From Cyanobium sp. WAJ14-Wanaka (GTDB taxonomy: Bacteria > Cyanobacteriota > Cyanobacteriia > PCC-6307 > Cyanobiaceae): a DNA stretch of 64,000 nt. The stretch lies in NCBI RefSeq assembly GCF_024345375.1, contig NZ_JAGQAZ010000004.1, forward strand, positions 1 to 64,000, given 5' to 3'. Both the position numbers and the translations under genes were made by a program. Of this stretch, positions 45,946 through 51,645 are shown piece after piece. Within the stretch, counting starts at the first letter, position 1, and every line of letters starts with the position of its first letter. The notes under the pieces were generated by a model. The model was not told the origin of the DNA. It searched no databases and saw only the letters and a list, made by a program, of their open reading frames with translations.

Positions 45946-46003
45946 TTCCATGGAGCGGATCGAGGCCGTACTCTCTGCGGCCAGGTGATGGCAAGCGTTA
46001 GAC
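45901..46003 (+). repeat. attC site 2 (family A)
   Basis: Left arm CCAACCATGCCATTCACCTG, right arm CAGGTGATGGCAAGCGTTAG, core GTTAGAC at 45997-46003. Loop about 60 bases. The arms are nearly identical to attC 1 and 7. Confidence 0.85.
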
Positions 46004-46092
46004 GAACATCTGAGACGAAAACTCAACCAGCCAACGGGAGTGGTGTCAATCCCTTTTGGTGTTGCTAAGGTAATGGCATCGGTTCATAGGCT

Positions 46093-46302
46093 ATGAATTT
46101 CACATTGGAGTGCGAGCAAGAGGTTGACGGCCGCTGGATTGCAGAGGTTCCTGAGCTGCCTGGCGTCCTCTCCTATGGCATCTCTGCCGCAGATGCAATG
46201 TCGAAGGCCGAAATCTTGGCACTTCGCGTTATTGCCGAAAGGCTAGAAAATAGCGAGTCTGAGCCTGTGAGTATCAATCTTTCTCTCCCCGTTAGTGCAT
46301 GA
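46093..46302 (+). CDS. HicB-family antitoxin
   Basis: A 69-residue protein: FTLECEQEVDGRWIAEVPEL and PGVLSYGISAADAMSKAEIL are the HicB partial RNase H fold; no DNA-binding domain. Overlaps hicA by 4 bases (ATGA). Cassette 3. Confidence 0.85.
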   Translation: MNFTLECEQEVDGRWIAEVPELPGVLSYGISAADAMSKAEILALRVIAERLENSESEPVSINLSLPVSA

Positions 46303-46511
46303 GTGCATGGCCATCTGTCAAGGCGAGAAGGGTGTTGGCTGCGCTCCAGTCCATTGGGTGGCGAGTCAAGCGTCAGTCAGGATCTCACAAGACACTTGCT
46401 CGAGACGGATGTACTGACTTCATCTTTGCCTTCCATGATGGTGAGGAAATAGGTCCGAGGATGTTGTCCTGAATCGCAAAGAACACCGGTCTACAGCCGA
46501 GTGATCTGTGA
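46299..46511 (+). pseudogene. HicA toxin with premature stop
   Basis: From ATG 46299 the frame reads MSAWPSVKARRVLAALQSIG, the RNA-contact QSGSHKTLARDG with the catalytic His, and EEIGPRMLS, then TGA at 46470-46472. In the same frame the rest of the family C-terminus follows (IAKNTGLQPSDL) to a second TGA at 46509. The first TGA replaces an expected Arg codon. The truncated 57-residue product still carries the catalytic His but lacks the last helix. Sequencing error or true decay cannot be separated here. Confidence 0.8.
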
Positions 46512-46525
46512 GATATACATCAAGT

Positions 46526-46617
46526 CGTCTAAAACACCCCTTGAGTGGACAGGCCACCATCAAATCTCTGATGAACTGCCCCAGCGCCGAGCCTGGCACT
46601 CAGGGGCGGCGTTAGCC
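46526..46617 (+). repeat. attC site 3 (family B)
   Basis: Left arm GTCTAAAACACCCCTTGAGT, right arm CACTCAGGGGCGGCGTTAGC, core GTTAGCC at 46611-46617. The inner GTGGACAGGCCACC next to the left arm is itself a small palindrome. Same family as attC 5. Confidence 0.82.
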
Positions 46618-46684
46618 AGAGCAGAGGCAACGGCTGATGACGGCAGATGTGGCTACAATGTGAGCACGTCGGTCTGAGGTCGCC

Positions 46685-46927
46685 ATGGTTCGGGCGAAGC
46701 TTGTCAAAATTGGGAACTCGCGGGGCATCCGTCTCGCGAAGCCGTTACTTGAGGTGGCGGGGCTTTCTGATGAAGTCGAAATCGAGGCTGCGCCTGGAGT
46801 GCTGACGATCAGACCCTCTGCACATCCAAGAGCAGGCTGGGCAGAAGCAGCAGCAGCATTCGATCCAGATGGTCTTCTCGATGATATGAGCAGCACCCGC
46901 TTTGACGACGAAGAATGGTCGTGGTAA
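46685..46927 (+). CDS. MazE/AbrB-type antitoxin
   Basis: An 80-residue protein: RAKLVKIGNSRGIRLAKPLL is the swapped-hairpin DNA-binding AbrB/MazE domain, and the acidic tail (AAAAFDPDGLLDDMSSTRFD) binds the toxin. Overlaps mazF by 13 bases. Cassette 4. Confidence 0.9.
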   Translation: MVRAKLVKIGNSRGIRLAKPLLEVAGLSDEVEIEAAPGVLTIRPSAHPRAGWAEAAAAFDPDGLLDDMSSTRFDDEEWSW

Positions 46928-47256
46928 CAGAAGCAGCCGTCTCAAGAGGGGCTATCTACCTTGTTTCCCTTAATCCCACGCAAGGATCAGAAATCAGGAA
47001 AACCAGGCCGTGCGTTGTCGTCTCCCCAGATGAGTTGAATGCCCATCTCCGCACGTTTATCGTTGCGCCACTTACAACAGGTGGCCATCCCTATCCTTTT
47101 CGCATACGTTGCAGATTTGATGATAAAGATGGTCATGTGGTTGCCGATCAGCTCAGGGCTGTCGATAGAGACCGGTTGATTAAGCACCTAGGCGTATTGG
47201 ACGAAGACACGCTGGTTGAGGTGCTCAGTGTTTTGCAGGCTATGTTTTCTGTGTAG
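46915..47256 (+). CDS. MazF/PemK-type mRNA interferase toxin
   Basis: A 113-residue protein: SRGAIYLVSLNPTQGSEIRK, TRPCVVVSPDELN and FIVAPLTT are typical of MazF, with the Arg (RKTRP) and Thr catalytic pair present; DQLRAVDRDRLIKHLG follows. Cleaves RNA at short sites. Intact with its antitoxin. Confidence 0.92.
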   Translation: MVVVTEAAVSRGAIYLVSLNPTQGSEIRKTRPCVVVSPDELNAHLRTFIVAPLTTGGHPYPFRIRCRFDDKDGHVVADQLRAVDRDRLIKHLGVLDEDTLVEVLSVLQAMFSV

Positions 47257-47262
47257 CGGCGT

Positions 47263-47347
47263 GGCTAATATCCAGATGCAGAAGACGGGAACAATGGCTG
47301 ACTTCTTTGCCGAGATTTTTACCCGCTTCTTATCTGGAGCGCTGGCC
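47263..47347 (+). repeat. Degenerate attC site 4 (family C)
   Basis: Left arm GCTAATATCCAGATGCAG, right arm CTTATCTGGAGCGCTGG. The right core is GCGCTGGCC where GCGTTRRRC is expected, so it is probably not a working site. Left arm and the following GAAGACGG resemble attC 6. Confidence 0.55.
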
Positions 47348-47413
47348 AGTCCCATTGATGAGATCCCGGAAAGACCAGATCAGAGCTAGTTTGTAGAGAT
47401 GTAGCGGAGGACC

Positions 47414-47623
47414 ATGGCAAGGCAATTTGATGTCGTTGTCGAGAAAGACTCGGATGGATTCTTAGTCGCCAGTGTGCCTGCTCTGTCTGGCTGTCACACA
47501 CAGGCACGCTCTCTTGATGAGATGATGGAGCGCATCAAGGAAGCTATTGAGCTGTGCCTTGAAGTTCAAGAGGGTGATGTTGAGCAACTTGATTTTTTAG
47601 GTATTCAGAGGGTTACGGGATAG
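47414..47623 (+). CDS. HicB-family antitoxin (second)
   Basis: A 69-residue protein: QFDVVVEKDSDGFLVASVPA, LSGCHTQARSLDEMMERIKE. Different enough from the first HicB to be a separate acquisition. Followed immediately by a hicA pseudogene. Cassette 5. Confidence 0.85.
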   Translation: MARQFDVVVEKDSDGFLVASVPALSGCHTQARSLDEMMERIKEAIELCLEVQEGDVEQLDFLGIQRVTG

Positions 47624-47852
47624 GAGTATCGAAGTACTCAGCGGTTACAGGAAAAGCAATGATTATGGCACTCAAGAGGGCTGGCTTTTTGTGCTAAGAG
47701 TGAAGGGTAGCCATCATTTTCTTCGGCATCCAGATGAACGGACAACAGTCGAGCCAGTGCATTCCGGTGAATCAATCGGGCCTGGTTTGCTGGCCAAGGT
47801 ACTACGTGATGTAGATCTCACGAGAAATAAACTTGAAGAGTTGCTTGTGTAA
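47620..47852 (+). pseudogene. HicA toxin with frameshift (second)
   Basis: The first part reads YSAVTGKAMIMALKRAGF, and after one base is lost in the T-run at 47686-47690, the frame must shift to reach VLRVKGSHHFLRHPD and TVEPVHSGESIGPGLLAKVL, ending TAA at 47850. Without the shift a TAA follows at once. The expected start position has ATA (47620) rather than ATG. The toxin is therefore unlikely to be made. Confidence 0.82.
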
Positions 47853-47863
47853 GCGGAAAGGCC

Positions 47864-47956
47864 GGTCAACAAGCCCCTTTAGGTGGACAGGCCACCAGCA
47901 ACTCTCTGCTCCGCCACTACAAGCTCCCTGCCTGCCACTCAGGGGCAGCGTTAGAA
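47864..47956 (+). repeat. attC site 5 (family B)
   Basis: Left arm GGTCAACAAGCCCCTTTAGG, right arm CCACTCAGGGGCAGCGTTAG, core GTTAGAA at 47950-47956. Shares the GTGGACAGGCCACC stretch with attC 3. Confidence 0.82.
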
Positions 47957-47995
47957 GGATAGGAGGGAAGCAGCAAGCGCCGCCGTCTTGGCGCC

Positions 47996-48007
47996 TTGAC
48001 GTCAAGA
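47996..48007. promoter_or_regulatory. Palindrome upstream of the RHH antitoxin (candidate operator)
   Basis: CTTGACGTCAAG is a perfect 12-base palindrome 15-25 bases before the RHH antitoxin frame. RHH antitoxins usually bind such short palindromes to repress their own operon, so it is a likely operator. Confidence 0.5.
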
Positions 48008-48022
48008 CGCTAAGGTCAAGGA

Positions 48023-48158
48023 ATAGACGAAACGAAACGGACCACCATCTACTTTGACATGGATGTTCATCGTGCATTGCGCCTAAGAGCTGCTGCATGT
48101 AGCCGCTCAATATCGGACATGGTCAATGAAGCAGTGCGCATGACATTGGCACGGTGAC
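48023..48158 (+). pseudogene. RHH (CopG/Arc-type) antitoxin, 5' part, cut by an IS element
   Basis: The frame encodes TKRTTIYFDMDVHRALRLRA then SRSISDMVNEAVRMTLA, a ribbon-helix-helix DNA-binding domain. The in-frame triplet at the expected start is ATA (48023), preceded by a stop at 48011. After TLA the IS3-family element begins and a TGA at 48154 stops the frame. The 3' part lies at 49848-49952. RelE toxin follows the 3' part. Confidence 0.78.
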
Positions 48159-48178
48159 TTTCAGGAAAGGTGTCACTC

Positions 48179-49312
48179 CTAGGCTGCCACTAAGGCGGCC
48201 TGGATTAATGGTACCGGCTGGATTGAATTGGGCTCCTCTGGTGGCTTGTTGATCCACACTTCTGCCGGCTGACGCCAGCAGCGGATCTGCCTGCTCCAGC
48301 GCGATGGATTTGCCCGGCGAGCCTTCTCATAGACATCAATGCGCTGCTGGCAAATGGCCGTAGCGGCGCCACTGTGGCGCTGGTGGGGCGTCACGAACTT
48401 GATACCGCTATGGCGGTGCCGGTGGTTGTACCAATCCACAAAGGCCACGACCCACTGGCAGGCCTCGTCTTTGCTGGCAAAAGGCCGGCTGGGGTAGTCG
48501 GGCCGGTATTTGACGGTTCGGAACAGCGATTCCGAGTAGGGGTTGTCATTTGAGACCCGTGGCCTGGAGAAAGATCTGAGCACCCCCAGCTCCTCCAGTC
48601 GGCTTTCCAGCGTTGCGGCACGCATTGCATTGCCGTTATCGGCATGGAGGATCAACGGCTGCTTGCGGCCCTTGCTGATTCGTTCTCTCAGACAAGCCCT
48701 ACTCACCAGATCGGCAGCGATGGCTGGGTCTTCCCGCTCGGCGATATCCCAGGCCACCACCTTCCTGCTCCAGACGTCGATCACCAGGTAGAGGTACAGC
48801 CAAATCCCGCGGACGGTCGTGGGCAGATAGGTGATATCCCAGCTCCAGACCCGGTTGGGCCCAGCCGCCATCAGGCGCGGCACTGAGCGTGGCTCCTGCG
48901 GCAACCTGGCCCGTCCGCGCCGATGGCATTGCCCTGCCTGGTGCAACACCCGATAGAGACTGCTTTCTGAACCTATAAAAAGCCCTTGATCGGCCAAGGC
49001 TGGCACTATCTGAGCCGGCGGCAACGAGGCGTACTCCGCCTGGTTGCACGTCAGCAGGATCCGCTGACGCTCTTCGCCCGTGAGGCGGTGGGAAACTAAG
49101 CGGAGACTGCCTTTACGGCGGTCTTCGCCATCCCCATCACCTGCAAAAGCCTTCCGCCAGCGTTTGAGGGTGCGCAGAGAGATCCCGATCTCGCAGCAGG
49201 CCCTCAGCAACCTGGCGCCAGTGGCATTTGCTTCTGTGATCAGCTCGATCGCCTTCTGCCGGTGGGCGGCGTTGGTCAGCCTTCCGCGTCCTCCGAGCAA
49301 AAGGCATCCCAC
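48179..49312 (-). CDS. IS3-family transposase OrfB (DDE integrase)
   Basis: About 377 residues. An HTH_21-like region (LPPAQIVPALADQGLFIGSE) precedes the rve integrase core with VWSWDITYLP (first Asp), ILHADNGNAMRA (second Asp) and NPYSESLFRT (Glu), the DDE triad. It is in the -1 frame relative to OrfA and is probably made only as an OrfAB fusion by frameshifting at A_AAA_AAG (49312-49318); the GTG at 49312 could alternatively start it alone. Confidence 0.9.
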   Translation of the reverse strand: MGCLLLGGRGRLTNAAHRQKAIELITEANATGARLLRACCEIGISLRTLKRWRKAFAGDGDGEDRRKGSLRLVSHRLTGEERQRILLTCNQAEYASLPPAQIVPALADQGLFIGSESSLYRVLHQAGQCHRRGRARLPQEPRSVPRLMAAGPNRVWSWDITYLPTTVRGIWLYLYLVIDVWSRKVVAWDIAEREDPAIAADLVSRACLRERISKGRKQPLILHADNGNAMRAATLESRLEELGVLRSFSRPRVSNDNPYSESLFRTVKYRPDYPSRPFASKDEACQWVVAFVDWYNHRHRHSGIKFVTPHQRHSGAATAICQQRIDVYEKARRANPSRWSRQIRCWRQPAEVWINKPPEEPNSIQPVPLIQAALVAA

Positions 49313-49782
49313 TTTTTTCGCAGCACCAGCAGGGCTGCCATCTCCGCCATGGCCTTTTCCTTTCGCTGCAGCTCTTTTTTAGGGGCTTTGATTTCCCTTT
49401 GGTCTTGGGCGCGGAGCCTTTCAAGCTCCTTCTGCTCGTCCATCGTCAGCACCGGCTTGGCATTGGCATCAAGTGCCGCCTGTTTCCAAATTCTTACCTG
49501 CTCGGGGAACATCCCTCGCTCGCGGCAGTAACCGCTGAGCTCGGTGGCGTTGAGGCCAGCGGTCTCAACCACCACCGTGAACTTGTCTGCAGCGCTCCAG
49601 GCTTCTGGTTCCCTCTCGGAAGCCGGTACTACCTCTCCCTGCAATCGCCAAGTCCTTCTCCATCTGTAGAGGGTCAAAATATGAATGCCCAGCTCCTTTG
49701 AAATCCGGGCCACGCTCTGTCTTTGTGGCGGACTCATCCGCCTTCTCACATCAGCCCTTACGGCCTCGCTGTAACGACGCAT
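49276..49782 (-). CDS. IS3-family transposase OrfA (helix-turn-helix)
   Basis: A 168-residue protein: helix-turn-helix SVARISKELGIHILTLYRWR (about 23-42) and a second one LNATELSGYCRERGMFPEQV, then a leucine-zipper-like end (ERLRAQDQREIKAPKKELQR). Binds IS ends. The AAA-AAG slippery codons near the end, in correct phase, lead into OrfB. Confidence 0.9.
   Translation of the reverse strand: MRRYSEAVRADVRRRMSPPQRQSVARISKELGIHILTLYRWRRTWRLQGEVVPASEREPEAWSAADKFTVVVETAGLNATELSGYCRERGMFPEQVRIWKQAALDANAKPVLTMDEQKELERLRAQDQREIKAPKKELQRKEKAMAEMAALLVLRKKWDAFCSEDAEG
49312..49318 (-). promoter_or_regulatory. Programmed -1 frameshift site
   Basis: On the minus strand, CG[A AAA AAG]TG in OrfA phase is the canonical A6G slippery heptamer of IS3 elements. 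After a -1 slip the next codons are GTG GGA TGC of OrfB. Confidence 0.75.
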
Positions 49783-49847
49783 TGCTCATGTCCTCAAGCC
49801 CCCTGGTGTACGAATAAAAGGGGTGACATCTTTCCTGAAACAGGGGG

Positions 49848-49952
49848 GCAGAAGATGCTGATGATTTGAGAGATGCTGATCAGAGGCAAGCTGAGCCAAG
49901 CTCCGGCTTCGAAGAGTTTGTCACAAACCTAAGAGATAGTGGCCGAAAATAG
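49848..49952 (+). pseudogene. RHH antitoxin, 3' part, separated from its 5' part by the IS
   Basis: In frame: AEDADDLRDADQRQAEPSSG then FEEFVTNLRDSGRK and TAG. This is the acidic toxin-binding tail that belongs after TLA at 48146. It overlaps the RelE toxin GTG by 14 bases. Confidence 0.78.
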
Positions 49953-50202
49953 CCTCTCTATTAAGCCATCAGCTGCTAAAGAGCTCCAAGCGTTATCAGG
50001 CAAGGCGACGTTGACACGGATGATTGTGAAAATTAAATCACTGGCAACTCAACCGCGGCCATCAGGGTATGAAAAGCTTGCAGGCAGGCCAAACTTTTAT
50101 CGTGTCCGACAAGGTAACTATCGGGTCATTTGCTCCGTCGATGATGAGAGGCATGTTGTCGACGTTGTTAAGGTTGGCCACAGAAGAGATGTCTACCGAT
50201 GA
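49939..50202 (+). CDS. RelE-family mRNA interferase toxin (intact, antitoxin broken)
   Basis: An 87-residue protein: LSIKPSAAKELQALSGKATL, MIVKIKSLATQPRPSGYEKL, YRVRQGNYRVICSVDDERHV, VVDVVKVGHRRDVYR. The conserved basic core and the HRRDVYR end are intact. Start GTG 49939, overlapping the antitoxin remnant. Its antitoxin is split by the IS3 element, so this toxin has no intact partner in the window. Confidence 0.88.
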   Translation: MAENSLSIKPSAAKELQALSGKATLTRMIVKIKSLATQPRPSGYEKLAGRPNFYRVRQGNYRVICSVDDERHVVDVVKVGHRRDVYR

Positions 50203-50210
50203 GTGAACCT

Positions 50211-50294
50211 TCTAACATCAAGATACAGAAGATGGAAGCGGGAGAATTCGGCAATGCCCAAGTTCTATGCCCGCCGCTGATCTTGGCGTTAGTT
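50211..50294 (+). repeat. attC site 6 (family C)
   Basis: Left arm TCTAACATCAAGATACAG, right arm CTGATCTTGGCGTTAG, core GTTAGTT at 50288-50294. Left-arm neighbour GAAGATGG resembles attC 4. Confidence 0.82.
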
Positions 50295-50373
50295 TGACGT
50301 TGCAAAGCCCTTGAAGCACGGTCTCTTGGTGGTCTCCCTGGGTTTCTGGGTACAATGGGCTAGGATGTGGGTT

Positions 50374-50682
50374 ATGTCAGCCATCATTGACGAGAAGCGA
50401 CAGGAGATCGCGGCAGCCTGCCAGCGATATGGGATTGGGCGTTTGTTTGTCTTTGGCTCAGCCCTCAGAGAGGACTTCAGGCCTGGAGAAAGTGATATTG
50501 ACCTTCTTGTTGAATTTGGCCCATTGGAAATCACCAAGCGCTTTCATGTGTAGCTTGACGCTCGCGAGGCGTTTAGGAATATCTTCCAAGCCGACGTTGA
50601 CTTGGTTATGCAGGGAGCGGTGAAGAACAAAGTTATTGCTGGCGAGATTGACCGAACGAAGAAGCTAGTTTATGGCGCGTGA
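50374..50682 (+). pseudogene. MNT-type nucleotidyltransferase with in-frame amber codon
   Basis: From ATG 50374: EKRQEIAAACQRYGIGRLFV, then FGSALREDFRPGESDIDLLV with the GSx10DxD nucleotidyltransferase motif, then TAG at 50551. In the same frame LDAREAFRNIFQADVDLVMQ continues to TGA at 50680, giving the expected 102-residue length if the TAG were read. In MntA/HepT systems the MNT partner AMPylates and silences the HEPN toxin. The motif residues lie before the TAG. Confidence 0.82.
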
Positions 50683-51025
50683 TCTATCTGCATATTTACA
50701 GGATATCCCTGATGCCTGCAACTCGACTGAAGATGTCATGAGCGGCATTTCATTAGAAGATTACCGCAACAAGCGTGCCGTTAGATCTGCTATCGAACGA
50801 GAGTTCATCATTATTGGCAAGGCCCTTAGGAGGGTCAGCTTCCTCGATGAGACGCTGTTTAGTTCTATATCTAATTCTCGTGCGATCGTTGACTTTCGGA
50901 ACCTGCTTGCCCATGACTATGGAGCAATTGATGACGATGCCGTTTTCGGACTTGTCTATTCAGATCTGATCGTTCTTAAGGCAGAAGTTGGCGAGCTGTT
51001 GGATAGCTGGCATGACGCAAACTAA
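50672..51025 (+). CDS. HEPN-domain toxin (HepT-like, DUF86)
   Basis: A 117-residue helical protein: RDLSAYLQDIPDACNSTEDV, RSAIEREFIIIGKALRRVSF, then SRAIVDFRNLLAHDYGAIDD with the Rx4-6H RNase motif (RNLLAH) and the following Tyr that is AMPylated in HepT. It overlaps the MNT read-through frame by 11 bases and is intact, while MNT has a stop. Cassette 7. Confidence 0.88.
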   Translation: MARDLSAYLQDIPDACNSTEDVMSGISLEDYRNKRAVRSAIEREFIIIGKALRRVSFLDETLFSSISNSRAIVDFRNLLAHDYGAIDDDAVFGLVYSDLIVLKAEVGELLDSWHDAN

Positions 51026-51109
51026 CAATGCCATTCACCTGAGCCGCCTCCCGTGTCTCTTGTTTGCCCCCCCCCAACTCACTGCGACCAGGTAATGGCA
51101 AGCGTTGGG
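51022..51109 (+). repeat. attC site 7 (family A), 3' end of the cassette array
   Basis: Left arm CTAACAATGCCATTCACCTG, right arm CAGGTAATGGCAAGCGTTGG, core GTTGGGA at 51103-51109, with a C9 tract in the loop. Same family as attC 1 and 2. Host-like DNA resumes within 60 bases. Confidence 0.87.
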
Positions 51110-51165
51110 AGGCACCCATTGAATGAATTGCTTGTCCGTTTTCATCCAAGGACAGTTGGCGCAGA

Positions 51166-51645
51166 TTACGGCTGCCAAGGCCGGGGCCGGCGCGTCGCTG
51201 GCAGGTAGAGGGGATGGCAGGGCTGACCGCTGCGGGTAAAGCCCAGGCAGTGGCGTTCAGGCAGTAAGGCCAGCACCCGCTCAGCCCTCCCGCCCAGCTG
51301 GCCGCGGGCCCCCCAGGCAACCAGCCGCATCGCCGAACCAGCGGCCAATCGCCTCAACCAGCGGTCGTTTTCCGGGCCCACTGGATCGGCCACACGCTGC
51401 AGCAGCCGAGGGTCGCGGCTGCGCCAGGCAAAAAGATTGGCCAGCCTCACGCCGGCGAAACCCCAATTCCTGGCAAAACCGATGCAGCGGCGCAAGGTAG
51501 CGTCGTCATTAAAGGCGTCCGCAGTACTGGGGTTGAGCCCCACCACCAGCAACTCCCCTTCGCCGCCCTGCCAGCTACGCCAAAGGGCATAGCGATAACA
51601 ACCACAGGGGCTAAAAACAGCGGCGGCGTCAGTCCACTGGGCCAT
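51166..51645 (-). CDS. DUF1643 domain protein
   Basis: A 159-residue protein: VFSPCGCYRYALWRSWQGGE, LLVVGLNPSTADAFNDDATL and RRCIGFARNWGFAGVRLANL are the DUF1643 signature. Function unknown. Overlaps the 3' end of mtnA by 17 bases on the same strand. Confidence 0.85.
   Translation of the reverse strand: MAQWTDAAAVFSPCGCYRYALWRSWQGGEGELLVVGLNPSTADAFNDDATLRRCIGFARNWGFAGVRLANLFAWRSRDPRLLQRVADPVGPENDRWLRRLAAGSAMRLVAWGARGQLGGRAERVLALLPERHCLGFTRSGQPCHPLYLPATRRPRPWQP

Larger units (their letters stand above)
48155..49842 (-). mobile_element. IS3-family insertion sequence
   Basis: About 1.69 kb, with orfA and orfB on the minus strand. Ends carry related inverted repeats: TTTCAGGAAAGGTGTCAC at 48159 and, on the other strand, TTTCAGGAAAGATGTCAC at 49840. 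Outermost bases TG...CA fit the family. No clean target duplication is seen. It interrupts the RHH antitoxin of cassette 6. Its GC content is higher than that of the cassettes. Confidence 0.88.

Noticed and set aside
47281-47413. A small gene after mazF (MADFFAEIFTRF-like frame)
   Set aside because: The short frame lies within the degenerate attC 4 and has no conserved features.
48150-49848. Target-site duplication of the IS3 element
   Set aside because: Flanks (cacgg and gggggg) do not match; no clean duplication could be defined.
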